From: Apostichopus californicus
Lineage: Eukaryota > Echinodermata > Holothuroidea > Aspidochirotida > Stichopodidae
Length of the DNA: 35,042 nt
Assembly: GCA_020650975.1 (NCBI GenBank)
Contig: JAIPMN010003379.1
Span: 1-35,042, forward strand
Reading direction: 5' to 3'
The position numbers and the translations under genes are program-made. The stretch's first letter is position 1. Each line of letters starts with the position of its first letter. The notes below the pieces were generated by a model. The model had not been told where the DNA came from. It was given only the letters and a program-made list of their open reading frames with translations, and made no database searches. This document shows positions 20,623-31,204 of the stretch, piece by piece.

Positions 20623-21900
20623 TTGGATGTACAGTACTAAATGGCAACACTTTAAAGTGTTACTAGTACTAAATCATTTGATGTACAGTACTAAACAGCA
20701 ACACTTGAAAGTGTTACTAGTACTAAATCATTGGATGTACAGTACTAAACAGCAACACTTGAAAGTGTTACTAGTGCTAAATCATTGGATGTGCAGTAAT
20801 TTATGGCAACATTTGAAAGTGTTACTAGTACTAAATCATTGGATGTACAGTACTTTATGGCAACACTTGAAAGTGTTACTAGTACTACTAAATCATTGGA
20901 TGTGCAGTCATTTATGGCAACATTTGAAAGTGTTACTAGTACTAAATCATTGGATGTGCAGTAATTTATGGCAACATTTGAAAGTGTTACTAGTGCTAAA
21001 TCATTGGATGTACAGTACTATATGGCAACACTTGAAAGTGTTACTAGTACGAAATCATTGGATGTACAGTACTATATGGCAACACTTGAAAGTGTTACTA
21101 GTACTACTAAATCATTGGATGTGCAGTCATTTATGGCAACATTTGAAAGTGTTACTAGTGCTAAATCATTGGATGTGCAGTAATTTATGGCAACATTTGA
21201 AAGTGTTACTAGTGCTAAATCATTGGATGTACAGTACTATATGGCAACACTTGAAAGTGTTACTAGTACTAAATCATTGGATGTACAGTACTATATGGCA
21301 ACACTTGAAAGTGTTACTAGTACTACTAAATCATTGGATGTGCAGTAATTTATGGCAACATTTGAAAGTGTTACTAGTACTAAATCATTGGATGTGCAGT
21401 AATTTATGGCAACATTTGAAAGTGTTACTAGTGCTAAATCATTGGATGTACAGTACTATATGGCAACACTTGAAAGTGTTACTAGTGCTAAATCATTGGA
21501 TGTACAGTACTATATGGCAACACTTGAAAGTGTTACTAGTACTAAATCATTGGATGTGCAGTCATTTATGGCAACATTTGAAAGTGTTACTAGTGCTAAA
21601 TCATTGGATGTGCAGTAATTTATGGCAACATTTGAAAGTGTTACTAGTNNNNNNNNNNTTGAAAGTGTTACTAGTACTAAATCATTGGATGTACAGTACT
21701 ATATGGCAACACTTGAAAGTGTTACTAGTACTACTAAATCATTGGATGTGCAGTCATTTATGGCAACATTTGAAAGTGTTACTAGTACTAAATCATTGGA
21801 TGTGCAGTAATTTATGGCAACATTTGAAAGTGTTACTAGTGCTAAATCATTGGATGTACAGTAATTTATGGCAACACTTGAAAGTGTTACTAGTACTAAA
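20623..21900. repeat. 54/57-bp minisatellite with 219-bp higher-order repeat
   Basis: About 24 units of 54 bp, each running from TTGGATGT through GGCAACA, GAAAGTGTT and ACTAGT to AAATCA. Three unit types recur. A has ACAGTACTATATGG with CACTTG, B has GCAGTAATTTATGG with CATTTG, and C has GCAGTCATTTATGG with CATTTG. From about unit 8 the order A, A plus an extra ACT (57 bp), C or B, B repeats. The 57-bp units give GTACTACTAAA at 20882, 21101 and 21320, exactly 219 bp apart. In A units AACACTT-GA-AAGTGTT is a perfect 7-bp hairpin; B and C units keep it with one G-U pair. Since 54 and 57 are multiples of three, one frame is open for 436 codons and another reads SLDVQYYMATLESVTSTK with stops only in B units. 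I regard these as consequences of the repeat. Confidence 0.95.
21649..21658. other. Assembly gap (10 N) inside the array
   Basis: Ten N interrupt the array directly after ACTAGT and resume at TTGAAAGTGTT. Unit phase on the two sides implies that 37 bases are missing if exactly one unit spans the gap. The N run is therefore a placeholder and the true array length is unknown. Confidence 0.97.
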
Positions 21901-21983
21901 GCAGTATGATTGACTTGCATATCCATCCACAATGGTTGCTTCAAGATGTGCTCTGGCCCAGCAGTTTTGTGGCTGGTATTTTT

Positions 21984-22008
21984 AACCACAGTTGAAGTAA
22001 CTGTGGTT
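21984..22008. repeat. Perfect hairpin, 10-bp stem, 5-nt loop
   Basis: AACCACAGTT (21984-21993), loop GAAGT, then AACTGTGGTT (21999-22008). It lies about 85 bp after the end of the tandem array. No associated T-run or tRNA-like context was seen. Confidence 0.9.
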
Positions 22009-22688
22009 GGATCTAACAACTTGACCAGTTTCTTAAACAGGCCAAAGATTTATCCTAGTGCATACATATTGATTTAGTACTTTAAATTCTAACAGCACAG
22101 TTGGTGTTTGTTACAAAAGAAACCTTCTAGTCTCTTTGTTTAAAGGCTTAGATTCTAAAGCCTACTTTACTCAATCTTTGCAAATGTGCAAATGGGGAAT
22201 AAAAGTGCCTGATCGTATTGGACTTTGGCTATTTGAATTAAACAAAAGACTATATAAAACAATACTAGGTCTAGTGAATTTATTATGCAAATTGCAAATT
22301 TTTCTCGCTATCTACAATCTTTATTTGGCTTCTTAGTCACTGTTTTCTTTCCAACTGTGCATAATTACTTTGTGAATTTAGTAGTTTTGCACTTTTCCAT
22401 CTGATTGATACAGGCACTCCATCAAGTAATTAATAAGTTCAGAGTTACACATTGATAAAACATTCCTAGTAAGTAATTGCAACGTAGTCTTTTTATTTGT
22501 CTATTTTTTCATACCTGAGTAAACTTCATAAGTCTACTGTGTGAATTGTTTGCTCTGGCTAGTATAATTTTACTGAGATACCGCTGTGTTTTTGTTAGCC
22601 AACGGTCTATTTGAGTATTTGAGTTTTCATTTTCAAACTCCCTGGAAGCAGATCGATATTTGCATTATTTGTTTACTTTTCTTGACAG
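22009..22688. other. Non-coding stretch ending in a strong acceptor-like site
   Basis: No gene recognised. It ends with the pyrimidine-rich gtttacttttcttgacag. Confidence 0.45.
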
Positions 22689-22789
22689 TTAAGTCCTTGG
22701 AATCTGGCATTCTGGGAGGAAGGTCTGTAATATCAGGATTTTGCCATCTCAGGGATACTTTTGAAACCAAGTGTGAGATTATTGAGTAA
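22689..22789 (+). other. Candidate terminal exon (weak)
   Basis: The acceptor tgtttacttttcttgacag is followed, in the frame starting at 22691, by KSLESGILGGRSVISGFCHL and 12 more codons to a TAA at 22787-22789. Joining needs a donor leaving one base of a codon. The proposed donor at 20083 leaves two bases and would create an immediate stop (CAT TAA), so the two candidates are not directly compatible. It may be an exon of another isoform or chance. Confidence 0.15.
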
Positions 22790-22998
22790 CCTTCAATGCT
22801 CATGTTTTATTCCATAAAATGTTTAGATTTCTGTAGTACATCAACAATTCTCCCCTTGAGAGATGTCTTGTTGAAACAGTGATTACTGTTAATTCAGACC
22901 TTACTGTTAGTATGTAGTCACTTTTTCCCTGCAGTGTTGTAGCACTCATGTTTTGTACAGCATTTAATCAAACATGTTTTAAGGATACCTTGGAGACA

Positions 22999-23030
22999 GG
23001 GAGGGGGAGGGGGATGGGTGGGCTGAGGAG
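22999..23030 (+). repeat. G-rich tract
   Basis: GGGAGGGGGAGGGGGATGGG and GTGGGCTGAGG. It is a G-quadruplex candidate. Confidence 0.85.
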
Positions 23031-23074
23031 AGCAGCAGTGGGGTCTATATAAACGTTTTTTTTTATATTTCAAT

Positions 23075-23280
23075 CATAAGGTCCCCGGTTTGAGTCACTC
23101 CAAGATTAGTGTATGTCGTCCAGTTACAGAGTTTCTGACAATTGACAATTTATAATCATGGACGATAAACATGAATCTAAGAGACTGACTTCGGTCAGCT
23201 TGCGGCTTTGATAAGCCAACGAGGCTTCTTCGCGAGTTCCTGCTTGCAGGAGGATCTAACACATACATACATACATACAT
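23075..23280 (+). mobile_element. 5'-truncated SINE-like element with (ACAT)n tail
   Basis: Begins near AATCATAAGGTCCCC with a B-box-like GGTTTGAGTCAC (23087-23098), so the front half of the tRNA-like head appears missing or diverged. A body follows with GACTTCGGTCAGCTTGCGGC, the small hairpin GGCTT-TGAT-AAGCC and GCGAGTTCCTGCTTGCAGGA. It ends in about five ACAT repeats (23261-23280). I recall similar 3' ends as abundant in marine deuterostome sequence, but that needs a database check. No target-site duplication was seen. Confidence 0.65.
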
Positions 23281-23428
23281 TCTCCAGATCAACTGGCTAG
23301 GATGCTGTGAGAGAAACATGAAAATTACCATCGTAAATTTCATAAATTTATAAATGTTTCAGATGCAGTTTCTGTTTTGCTGCGAGATACACTTGAAATA
23401 TTCTGACATCCTGTTTCAATTTTTAGGA

Positions 23429-23436
23429 TGACGTCA
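23429..23436. promoter_or_regulatory. CRE-like octamer TGACGTCA
   Basis: A perfect palindromic cAMP-response-element sequence in a CpG-poor context. With no gene start nearby, function is unsupported; chance occurrence is possible. Confidence 0.2.
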
Positions 23437-24231
23437 TTATTTTTTTCTGAAGTGTCATATCTTTTATTTTTTGCTGGTAAAAAGTACCAAAGAAAAGGCA
23501 GTAGGGTTTCACTTTCACATCGTAATTCTGAGTATTAATACAAAAACCAATCGTCCATATTGCAGTTTTGAAGTGGGCACTTGTATTTAACAACTATAGC
23601 TTAAAACTGCCTTTATATCTAAAGTAATGGTTACAGTTTATCTGCAGACTGCTGAACAGTGGTTCCGGGTTGATTGTCCTAAGCTTTCCTTGCTGTAAAT
23701 TGGTGAGTTTATCCATGGCATTACAGAGACACTGGGATTTCAGATTTCCTTCGGTTCAAAGAGCGCGGTCAAGGGTAGTTTCTGAAAGGATATTAATAAT
23801 CCTCTCAGTTTGAGATGGATAAAATTTTGGTATATACAGTATGCATAATTGGTGGATTCAGAGACCGTTCACACTATGTTGATCTGTAACATAGACATGC
23901 CCTTTATTTGACCACTTGCATGCACAATTAACCAAACTTTATAGGTAAAGAACGACTACTACAAACAAAACTCCTTGGCACTCTTGCTTTATCATTAAAA
24001 TCAGCCTTGTGTTAACTCTTTGGAAAGATAAACTAATCAACCATTCACCCACAACATCTAAAGGGTTATAGCATTGACATGCCAATTGTTTTAAGAATCA
24101 TAACAAACTCATGCCAGCAATAAACATTTGAAAGTGACTGACATCCAATAGAAACTGTGTGCTCCTAAACAATATCAGCAAGTCCTGTTAACCTCAACGA
24201 ATGGTATGAATTTAAAACTCATCATTATCCA

Positions 24232-24249
24232 ATTGATATTAATATCAAT
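24232..24249. repeat. 18-bp perfect AT-rich palindrome
   Basis: ATTGATATTAATATCAAT is self-complementary. Its base composition makes chance formation more likely than for GC-rich palindromes. Confidence 0.9.
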
Positions 24250-26774
24250 CAGGACAGCCATTCCAAAATCACTCCGACATTTAGGCATAACATCTTCTAG
24301 CTGCGACTGCTATCATGATTGGTCTATAGGTCCAAGGTCTACGTTGGACATGCTGTAATCTATTCTTAACATGACTGTAGCTACAACACTCAGCAGTTTG
24401 CCAGGTTGAATTCATGCTTGAATTTGCCCCCAACCCAGTAAGGCATGCCAGCAATGAAGCTATCCTATCATCTATTATTGTAATACCTGTGACATGTGTT
24501 GCCGTTAAATAGTGTAACTATGGCAACATGTCATATATAATTAACTTTGCATCTTCAGATAATCCCACTCCACTATATTGAGAGCATATCAAGTGAATTG
24601 GATAGGGTGTTGTGCATATTTAAAAATTGAATTAGGATAAACTTGCATCAATGTAACTGGTTTGCATATTCTGTGTTTTTTAAGAAGAGACATGTGCAAT
24701 AGCCCTAAATATAATTACAAATACTTAGTCACACAGGTGCAGACTTTAAACATTCATTCTCTGCCACCTGGGTATACATTTTCCGATACTAATAAGATTG
24801 ACTGTGTAATATAACCTCTCTTTAATATCTGGGAATAATTCAAATGAAATTATTAAATGTTCCAGTCAGAAACTCCCTGAGCAGCTACTTTTGAATGGTT
24901 TAAGAAAATTTTTAGGTGCTAAAATGTTGGTGCGATCATAATAATGACCTCTTCACTATCACTAGAGTTTTCCTTATCCTGTTATTACACATATCATTAC
25001 ACATCATTTTAGTATACTGCCCCCAGTAGAACAGCAATGGTCCTCATGAGTCATTTCTACATTCTGCCCTCTATTTCCTAAGTTCAGGTTTTTTACTGGA
25101 GGGTGATATTTTAAATGTTTACACTTACAAGATATTTAACATTAAAAGTTAATTTAATGGTAAACGTTATTGCAAAGGCAGAATTAGTTTTTAGGTAGCG
25201 AAGATTTTTATCATTATCATCATAGGTAGAGAAAGATTTATAAGGTCTGTTTCAGTCTGTGATGTAGTGTAATTTACAGAAAAATTATCTAATTTCAGTT
25301 CTCTGGAGTACTGTATTCCAGGAAAACAGATTGATTACAAGCAGAAATTTGGACAAATCGCAACTAAATGTCCGTTTAACCTGCTAATTAACTAACATTT
25401 GAATCAGTTGTTGCATACATCAGTCCTCAGAAAATAGGATTTTTGCAAAGGTTTTCTAAATTGGGGTGAACCATGAAGATTTTTATATTTTTTTTATATA
25501 ACATTATATGATATATATCACTGTAAATTCTTTTCTGGATCTTTCAATCAGGGGGAATACTTTAGCTGGTAATTTATAGCAATAATTATGCTATGTAGAA
25601 AGTGGCTGAATTCCTACTGCAACATGTTTTGTAATTTCTTGTTCAAGAAACTTTAAAGTATATGCAAAGCATCATCATGATGACAACTTAGAAGCATAAA
25701 AAATATTTTATTAATATAAAAAATTAATCAATTCGCAATGCCTAGCAAAGGAAACGAGCATGGAAAAGTCTCTTGCACACTAAAATGTGATGACTTTCTA
25801 TAAGCATTCAAACAATCCAAATTCAGTTCAACTCAGATCTTACTCAACCGTCCTCCCTCCTACAACCGTGGAGGTATTACTCTAAACTAAAACTGCCAGA
25901 GATGTTTAGACTCATGTTTCATACGATGTCAAACTGTTCCTCCAGTCGCACACAATTCCGTGACTTTTATCAGTAATTTGATGTCTCAATGTTACAGAAC
26001 CACACATCTCCTCTTACTCGTCCTCATTAGAATGTTCAGTGATCTTTGGGTTTCGTCAATCGGTCTCTCACTGCATCTCATATCCATCCTTCCTATATTG
26101 AACTGTTTCTTCCTCTGAAATAGTTACTAATATAATTTTGCCCCTCCTCTGCTTGTATGGCAGATGATATGAGAAGTTCCTGGTGAGCACCAATGTCCCT
26201 TCGGGCAAAATTTGAAGGAATCTCTGAAACCAGGATGGTATAGAGTGAGACTAACCGCAGCTTAAAAGTAGACCTATCTTGATTGGATTGTGGCGGACAA
26301 ATTCTTTATCATCGCAGAGAATGGATACCTAGCTAGGATGTTCAATCAATAGCCCACATGGCGGTGACAACATGACTTTTTCAAATTTTATTAGTTGTTT
26401 CAGTTTGCATAGAAGAACACCACGGAATGAAAGGAAAAGAAATAAATGACAGGTTTGAATGCATCTTTTGCCTCCAACCTCTCAGTGCTTGTCAGTGAAA
26501 TAAGGTTCAGCCAGGGGAAAAACCTTCAGTTGGGAGATTCTGTGTCTCCAAGGAATAAGGAGATAACTAATATTGGAGTCCCTCCTCCCCCATATTATTT
26601 AGAACCTTACACAAAGTATTATTAGCATAAGTTTAGTCTAATATGCCTCAGAATGCACCATGACATGTGAACTGGTTTCAATGACCATGACAGCGCCCAT
26701 CTATTACTCAATCGTTACTTTGCCTCTGGCCCTTCCATAAAGGTTCATGCCCCTACCTAAATGAGTTTGGTGAA

Positions 26775-26820
26775 ATTTTTAACTTGGGCCCCACCCTGAA
26801 AAATCCTATGCATGCCACTG
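26775..26820 (-). mobile_element. hAT-like transposon terminus (solo end)
   Basis: On the minus strand from 26820 the sequence starts CAGTGGCATGCATAGGATTT and continues TTCAGGGTGGGGCCC. CAGTGGC-type starts followed by G/C-runs are characteristic of many hAT non-autonomous elements. I found no matching CAGTGGC end to the left within the window that would close an element, nor an 8-bp duplication, so this is a fragment. Confidence 0.4.
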
Positions 26821-26855
26821 GTGGGGTGAGAAGGGGGGGGGTGGCTGGGGTGGAA
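26821..26855 (+). repeat. G-rich tract
   Basis: GTGGGGTGAGAA is followed by a G9 run, TGGCTGGGGTGG. It directly adjoins the hAT-like terminus and may belong to it or to the insertion site. Confidence 0.85.
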
Positions 26856-29133
26856 TGGTGTGATTGGAGAAGAGGAAACTGAGTAGGAAAATGAAGTGAA
26901 TTTGAAGGAACATTAGAACCAGTATGATGGTGTATGGATTTTGCGGAAGAGACAGGTGATAGGAAAATGAAATGCTTCAACATTATACCATTTTCCTACA
27001 AAATGATCAAATGACCCTTGCAGTTCTCTGATAAAATTTGCTGCTACAGTGGTTGAAAAGTCACCCTCATCGGTCTAAATATATAGTGTTGAAGTTTAGT
27101 AGAAGTAGTACGATACTTGACTGCAAGGGAAAGGAGCTAGCAAACATCATCTGTTAGGTTGTTTGTCTACCAAAAATGAAAGAAACAGGACCTATTTGTC
27201 AATGAAGCTAGAAAGTGTTTCTGTATTGGATGAAAATGTTGTTACCTCATTAAAATAATGCAGCCAGCAACATGAGACTCATTTTGAGAAAGAGGGTAAG
27301 AAAATCATATGTGAATATTACATGGTAAGAATGATTCAAACCTTTACAGTACAATGAAAGAAAACAGCTTTATGTGTTTTAAGGAGGGGGGGGGGGAAGA
27401 ATATTAATTGTATTCAAGTGTATGAGTTAATGGAACTTATCTGCACCCTTTCCTGTATTTCCCCATTGTCATTACACATATAGAGTTAGTTTTATAATCC
27501 ATCATGTCTTTATATTGCTTTAACACTTTTAATAACGTCTATCTTATGCCCTGCAGTACCAATACTGCTCTACTTCAAAAGTAAGAATCCTTGACAGTAG
27601 TGTGGCGGCATGGTTAGTAGATATTAATACCATCTATATCAATTTCATCCCGAAACTCTAGCGTATGAAGGCAGATATTGTTTATTTTGCCTGTAGTCAG
27701 TCACCTGTGATTGAAAGCTTGAAATACCAGCTACAATATTCCGATGTGTTTGGGGATGTGTGACTTCTCAAGAATACAATCATCGTGTAGGAAATGTTTA
27801 AAATTTCCAGCGATATTAAATTTTCAATTTGTAGACATCTGCATTTCTCTGCCGGCGAGGGTGATTTCACCGGTGACCGTCTTGACCGACTATTGCTGGC
27901 AAGAAATCTATTTTCAAATTTCAATCAGTCACACCAGTGAATGATACAATACTCCTTGTCTGGGCTCAAAACCCTAATGTTGATTGTCCTTAGCTTTTGT
28001 GGAGATGGATTTTAAAAGTTGAAAGTAGCTTTTTTTTCATTTGATCTTCAATTTTAGCAAACATTCTGAGAATTACTCAAAGTATGATACAATTGATTTT
28101 GCTAACCTGCCCTCTATAAGGTGTCTGGATTTTATTCACCAAATGAAGACAAGCTAGAGGAGTTGATAAATTTGATTTTGATCCTAGATACTTTCCTGCA
28201 CTGTGACATTTTCATATCAGTTTTTATCAGAGAAACAAATGCAATTGTTTTAATTTGTATGACTTGTTAAGTTCATTGTTTGAAACTATACTGGATCATT
28301 CAAGCTATTGACCTAGCATGTGATTAGCATTTAAAAGCTTTGAAAACTTGACGAAGGTCTCTCTCAAAAGCTGCTTTTGATTTACAGTATGCTTGTCTAA
28401 TACAGTAGTTCTCAGCTGGGGGAGATGTAGCTTTCTAGCTGTCTCACCTGGTCAAAGCTTGCTTTTTTCAGCTTTGACCTAAGTGGTGTGAGGACAGTTG
28501 ATGGGATGTTTGGATTGTGGAAGTGGCAGACATCTTTCTTGCATTAGATGAAAAGATCTGTGGTGTTGATATACCTGAAGAACCATCTAAATATGAAATG
28601 TATATTGATCAAACTTTGACCTTTTAATTTGAGGGCACTGTTTTAATTATAATATAGATATTCAATAGTGTAACTTTACACTGTAATAAATATAATGTAC
28701 TTGCAGCTCAGTGTCCTTTAAGCCAATATATTGTTTAAATTCTTTAGTAAATCAGGCTTGCAAATAATTTTCAATAAGAATTTTCAATTTAGTTCATACC
28801 GATAAAGTGAATTCGAGTCTATATATTAAAGTTCCCTCCTATTGTCCAAGTGTATCTTTCTGTATGTATACATGTTTAGTTTGTGCTTCCTCATCCATCT
28901 ACAGTAGATGATCTTTCCAGCTGTGTCTTGTTATTAGATTCATTTCATTGTTTTTGTAACTGCTTGTAAATCTTTGGAGCAAATCTTTTTCATTATCTAA
29001 CTTTCTGACCATATCTTTGAGAAATGCTGGGATGTAATTGCAGAAGATATAATCAGTCATGTATAAACTGTCCTAGACTCGTGGTTCATCTTCAGGGACT
29101 CTTGTTATTTCAAATTAGCTGAGAAAATAGACA
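26856..29133. other. Non-coding stretch, no gene recognised
   Basis: AT-rich. An 11-G run occurs at 27386-27396 and a hairpin at 28450-28479. The open frames at 27697-27924 (minus) and 27744-27944 (plus) mirror each other and show no domain. Confidence 0.5.
28450..28479. repeat. Hairpin, 10-bp perfect stem, 10-nt loop
   Basis: GGTCAAAGCT (28450-28459), loop TGCTTTTTTC, then AGCTTTGACC (28470-28479). Outside it, CTCAC (28443-28447) can pair with GTGAG (about 28488-28492), giving a longer interrupted stem. Confidence 0.85.
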
Positions 29134-29170
29134 AGGGGTGGGTGGGTGGGGGGAGGATGGGGGGAGTTGG
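29134..29170 (+). repeat. G-rich tract
   Basis: AAGGGGTGGGTGGGTGGGGG continues as GAGGATGGGGGGAG. Four or more closely spaced G-runs with one-base loops make this the most canonical G-quadruplex motif in the window. Confidence 0.9.
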
Positions 29171-29649
29171 GATACGGTTGAGGGAAATAAAAAACAACAA
29201 CAGGAGCATAGCTCGAGGAGGTCCAGTAGAAAACATCGGTTAGGAACTTGAAACTGGCAAATTTTAAACTGTGAAATATAGAAATAAGGGAAGTAGTTTT
29301 TCAGTGCATTGGCCATGTGTTTCGAAGGATGTTCAAAATTACCTATATGAACTGGCAGATTAAATGGGAGTGGTAAACAAATAAGGATAATTTTTTACAT
29401 AACGAAACATAGGGACATTGCTTGACAGTCATCACTCTCGGCTATGAGTTACCCTTCAAATCTTAATATTAAATTCAAGATTTCTCAGCCTCTCTTCAAC
29501 AGAAGAAAATCTGAATTTTGAAAGTTTAAGCCTTCGTCTTTCCAGGACAGTTTAGTGTAGAGTTACTTGCCCTAGTTCTTTTTTCTTTGTCACATGTAAT
29601 ATTTTGCCTTTTGTTATTATTATACACTGACAGCTTGCTAAATCTGCTA

Positions 29650-29895
29650 GAATGTATGTTGGTAGTACGTAAGTTGGTAGTATGTAAGTGGCTGGTATGT
29701 CAGTTGCCACTAGTACATACGTTGCTAGTACGTAAGTTGCCAGTACAAAAGTTGCTAGTACGTAAGTTGCCAGTACGTCAGTTGCCAGTACATAAGTTGC
29801 CGTATGTAAGTTGCCTGTACTTAAGTTGCCAGTACGTAAGTTGCTAGTATGTAAGTTGCTAGTAAGTAAGTGGTTAGTGCACAAGTTGCTAGTAA
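29650..29895. repeat. 15-bp minisatellite, diverged
   Basis: About 15-16 copies of a unit close to GTAAGTTGCCAGTAC, with frequent TAGTAC/CAGTAC and AAG/CAG variants and occasional short units. A period of 15 gives five-residue peptide periodicity on both strands (LATYV-like on minus, KLPVR-like on plus), so the open frames at 29552-29884 (minus) and 29587-29847 (plus) are artefacts. Confidence 0.9.
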
Positions 29896-31204
29896 TAAGT
29901 TTGTATTGCTAAATGCAGCCTTTCATATAGATACCTTTTCTGTATGCAAAAAAAATATATCGAATGACATAGATAAGGTGACAAATGCTCCCAGGCCTTT
30001 ATTTCTGAAGGTGAACTTAAATTCTTGAAATATTTTGCCTCAAGTCACAAAGGTTATCATCTCTGAAAATTTGGGTTCTGACCTCCATCCCATCTGAGAT
30101 GGAGAGAGATTTGTGACAACAGTCATAGGGATCAGCCAGTCTCTAACCAGCAGAGCTGGACCATGGGACTGGTTCTTCAGTTATAAATCATACTGAACTG
30201 TAGTAGAAATCCTTACTATCAATTTACAATTATCAGGAGCAGGAAAGGACACCTGGGAGTAACACTGATGTTATGTTTTTGTGCATTTAGTACCCCTGAT
30301 GGTATCAGTGGAAATATAGGCAGAAATGGTTTAGATACAGGAACTTTGGCAAAGGAAGTCGGTATCAGGGCATGTATAGGTCAGTTTATTATTACTAGCA
30401 GATTTCATTATGTAGAAAAGAATAATTACAAGAATATGCAAAAAACCATGAAAGTACATGTTGTTTCACAGCAGCAACTTAAAGGTATACATCAGCAACA
30501 TGCAATGGCTTCTCCGAGGGGGGGGGGAGGGGGAGGGGGCGAGGGGGATGGAGGTGCATGAAATGACAGTTTGATCATACTAACACTACTTCCTAGATTT
30601 GTTCAATTGATGAATTTGCAGGTGCTCATTAATGAGTCTGCAATTTGATTTTGAACACGCAGACTCTTTATTTCATTATTGTAATACTGATAATTATATG
30701 TTAGATATTTGCAAATTTTCTTTTTTTGAACATTGTCTGAAGTAAACCTTGGCTATTCAAGTTAATGAGCAACAGTGGTCCCAGTATCCACCTTTAAAGT
30801 TGCAATTTTTGTGGGTTTGTAACTTTGTCAGAGCTATTAAATCATGCAGTATTTATCAGGAAACCTGTGACGATCAATGTAAATATGAGATACATGTTAA
30901 ATGACAACCTTTGAACTAGCACTCCTCATCAGTGATTTGCTAATGTTTTTTCATCCAAAGTAAAGACAATTTTGTGCCCCCTCCTTCCCCCCTACCCCAC
31001 ATTTAATGTACTGTGTATTTTCATCACTCCTTAAAAAAGTCGAGTGGAGTAACTTAACAGGTGCAGGTAACATTTCAAGATATACATTCCCTTTCCATTA
31101 AAGAATCTGAATTAATTGGTACCACCATCAAGATTCTGTCAAATTCAACACAACTGTAAGGTAATTATTAGTATCATATAATTTGTACAAAAGATCATCA
31201 TCTA
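29896..31204. other. Non-coding stretch
   Basis: No gene recognised. The frame at 30268-30561 (plus) ends in glycine encoded by a G-rich tract at 30517-30555. C-rich patches occur near 30978-31000. Confidence 0.5.
30517..30555 (+). repeat. G-rich tract
   Basis: An uninterrupted run of about eleven G, then AGGGGGAGGGGGCGAGGGGG and ATGGAGG. It is a G-quadruplex candidate. Confidence 0.88.

Larger units (their letters stand above)
23281..26759. other. Non-coding stretch, no gene recognised
   Basis: No coding-like frame of note. It contains a perfect CRE-type octamer, an AT-rich palindrome and an AT-rich run near 25475-25525. Otherwise nothing is seen. Confidence 0.5.

Noticed and set aside
20603-21913. 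436-codon plus-strand open frame with HWMYSTIWQHLKVLLVLN-type repeats
   Set aside because: It is a direct result of a 54/57-bp repeat period. The Trp/Leu-rich composition is unnatural, it starts at GTG and has no splice or start context.
21699-22019. Minus-strand 106-codon open frame
   Set aside because: Antisense reading of the same tandem array plus flank.
29552-29884. Possible pentapeptide-repeat protein (TSNLHTSNLRTGNLSTGNL-like)
   Set aside because: The five-residue period follows from the 15-bp minisatellite. Units drift to LATYV and ILPTYV, which do not fit the A(D/N)Lxx fold consensus, and there is no gene context.
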